Positions 6,002 through 6,004 of a DNA stretch of 6,004 nt are shown one piece after another. The translations under genes were made by a program, and so were the position numbers. Source of the DNA: Peptococcaceae bacterium (GTDB taxonomy: Bacteria; Bacillota; Peptococcia; Peptococcales; Peptococcaceae). The stretch is from positions 1 through 6,004 of the forward strand of contig JAFNVD010000096.1 in assembly GCA_017383785.1 (NCBI GenBank). The letters are read 5' to 3'. Numbering within the stretch: position 1 is the first letter of the stretch; each line of letters opens with the position of its first letter. The notes below the pieces were generated by a model. The model worked only from the letters and a program-made list of their open reading frames with translations. It did not search any database and was not told the DNA's origin.

Positions 6002-6004
6002 ACA

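Noticed and set aside
1..6004. A novel defence, mobile or CRISPR-like system
   Set aside because: Every long stretch is explained by conserved housekeeping genes in a known order; no repeats, transposase, phage or toxin-antitoxin signatures were seen.

Overview
The window is a compact, all-plus-strand housekeeping block of a Bacillota-type (low to mid G+C Gram-positive lineage) genome. Gene order radA-disA-yacL-ispD-ispF-gltX is the one known from Bacillus subtilis and relatives. Strong AGGAGG-type ribosome binding sites, TTG and GTG starts, and sigma-A-like promoters all fit that lineage. The protein sequences differ clearly from Bacillus, and a Clostridia or Negativicutes member is plausible, but the genus cannot be fixed from this sequence alone.

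Layout: positions 1-282 hold the C-terminal end of RadA (start outside the window). disA (284-1363) follows after one base and makes the second messenger c-di-AMP. A 147-base AT-rich gap (1364-1510) carries an extended -10 promoter candidate and a near-perfect Shine-Dalgarno for yacL (1511-2614), a membrane-anchored PIN/TRAM protein. A strong intrinsic terminator (2637-2675) closes this first unit. A consensus-like promoter (2684-2712) opens the second: ispD (2762-3463), ispF (3478-3954), gltX (3983-5437) and a GNAT N-acetyltransferase (5437-5958) that shares one base with gltX. The last 46 bases hold a near-consensus promoter (5973-6001) reading out of the window.

The first unit combines recombination and DNA-damage processing (RadA), c-di-AMP signalling (DisA) and a probable membrane RNA-binding nuclease-like protein (YacL). 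The second combines two non-consecutive steps of the MEP isoprenoid pathway (IspD, IspF), glutamyl-tRNA synthesis (GltX) and a small-molecule acetyltransferase. The genes look intact and their recognised catalytic motifs are present.

I found no mobile element, CRISPR array, tRNA, rRNA or clearly new system. The most noteworthy points are the GNAT gene in the place where Bacillus has cysE, the clean terminator/promoter switch between yacL and ispD, a possible near-leaderless mini-ORF before ispD, and several starts that the ribosome binding sites place downstream of the longest reading frame.
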